A DNA stretch of 64,000 nucleotides. Origin: Hyphococcus sp. (lineage in GTDB: Bacteria > Pseudomonadota > Alphaproteobacteria > Caulobacterales > Parvularculaceae). This document shows, in pieces, positions 63,981-64,000 of this stretch. Position numbers and translations under genes: made by a program. The stretch spans positions 248,001 through 312,000 of the forward strand of contig JANQON010000001.1 of NCBI GenBank assembly GCA_028289605.1, written 5' to 3'. Positions within the stretch are counted from its first letter, which is position 1, and the number at the start of each line of letters is the position of its first letter. Below the pieces are notes generated by a model. The model was not told where the DNA came from and made no database searches. It saw only the letters and a program-made list of their open reading frames with translations.

Positions 63981-64000
63981 ACCCGCGCCTTTGGCTCGAT

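Overview
The window reads as a chromosomal segment of a GC-rich alphaproteobacterium. Supporting signs are the divergent hrcA-grpE / rph arrangement, a V-type exosortase system with PEPxxWA-CTERM substrates, a CC0125-type lipoprotein, ZapE, and many short ATGA-type gene overlaps. A marine group such as the Parvularculales or Caulobacterales/Hyphomonadales is a reasonable guess, but nothing here fixes the genus. No tRNA, rRNA, insertion sequence, phage gene or CRISPR array was seen; almost everything is single-copy core or surface-biology genes.

Layout. 0-9.3 kb: a cut acyltransferase, a small XrtV accessory protein, an M28 peptidase, pckA with a strong terminator, a DUF4331 protein with a proline-rich lipoprotein, then grpE-hrcA facing rph. 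9.2-19.3 kb: an exopolysaccharide/exosortase locus. It begins with a PEP-CTERM protein on the minus strand. On the plus strand follow a nucleotide-sugar dehydrogenase, two glycosyltransferases, an EpsD-like PPIase, a Wzz/EpsF-like protein, a BY-kinase homologue that has lost its Walker residues, exosortase XrtV, EpsI and a further glycosyltransferase. 19.3-28.7 kb: MscS channel, lipoprotein, double-PilZ protein, prolyl oligopeptidase, DAACS symporter, DUF1353 protein and an FMN-dependent hydroxy-acid dehydrogenase. 28.9-32.1 kb: ffh, a Cys-rich secreted protein, a cupin and rpsP in one operon. 32.1-46.1 kb: transporters (AGCS, LysE, APC), a Rieske oxygenase, mdh, a glycosyltransferase, an M28 peptidase, a PhoD-like phosphatase and bioB. 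46-51.3 kb: rplS, trmD and rimM with an ArsR/AHSA1/TfoX-like insertion, and a Bcr/CflA-type exporter. 51.5-55.9 kb: a 34-residue-repeat protein, zapE and an arsenic operon (arsR-arsI-arsC-aquaporin). 56-64 kb: a second PEP-CTERM protein, an uncharacterised membrane protein facing a 49-codon gene, sdhB, a dienoyl-CoA isomerase homologue, a RodZ-TonB chimera, a methyltransferase, a second MscS-type channel and an alpha/beta hydrolase.

How the parts work together. The exosortase locus, the accessory protein at 0.7-0.95 kb and the two PEP-CTERM proteins (9.5 and 56 kb) look like one dispersed secretion and sorting system linked to exopolysaccharide. The arsenic operon can plausibly reduce arsenate, split methylarsenite and release arsenite through a channel instead of a pump. 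The most unusual items are the degenerate kinase, the RodZ-TonB chimera, the 34-residue solenoid repeats, a duplicated TQGFYSG C-terminal motif, a perfect 22-bp palindrome and two near-leaderless ArsR promoters of the same architecture. No wholly new defence or mobile system was recognised.
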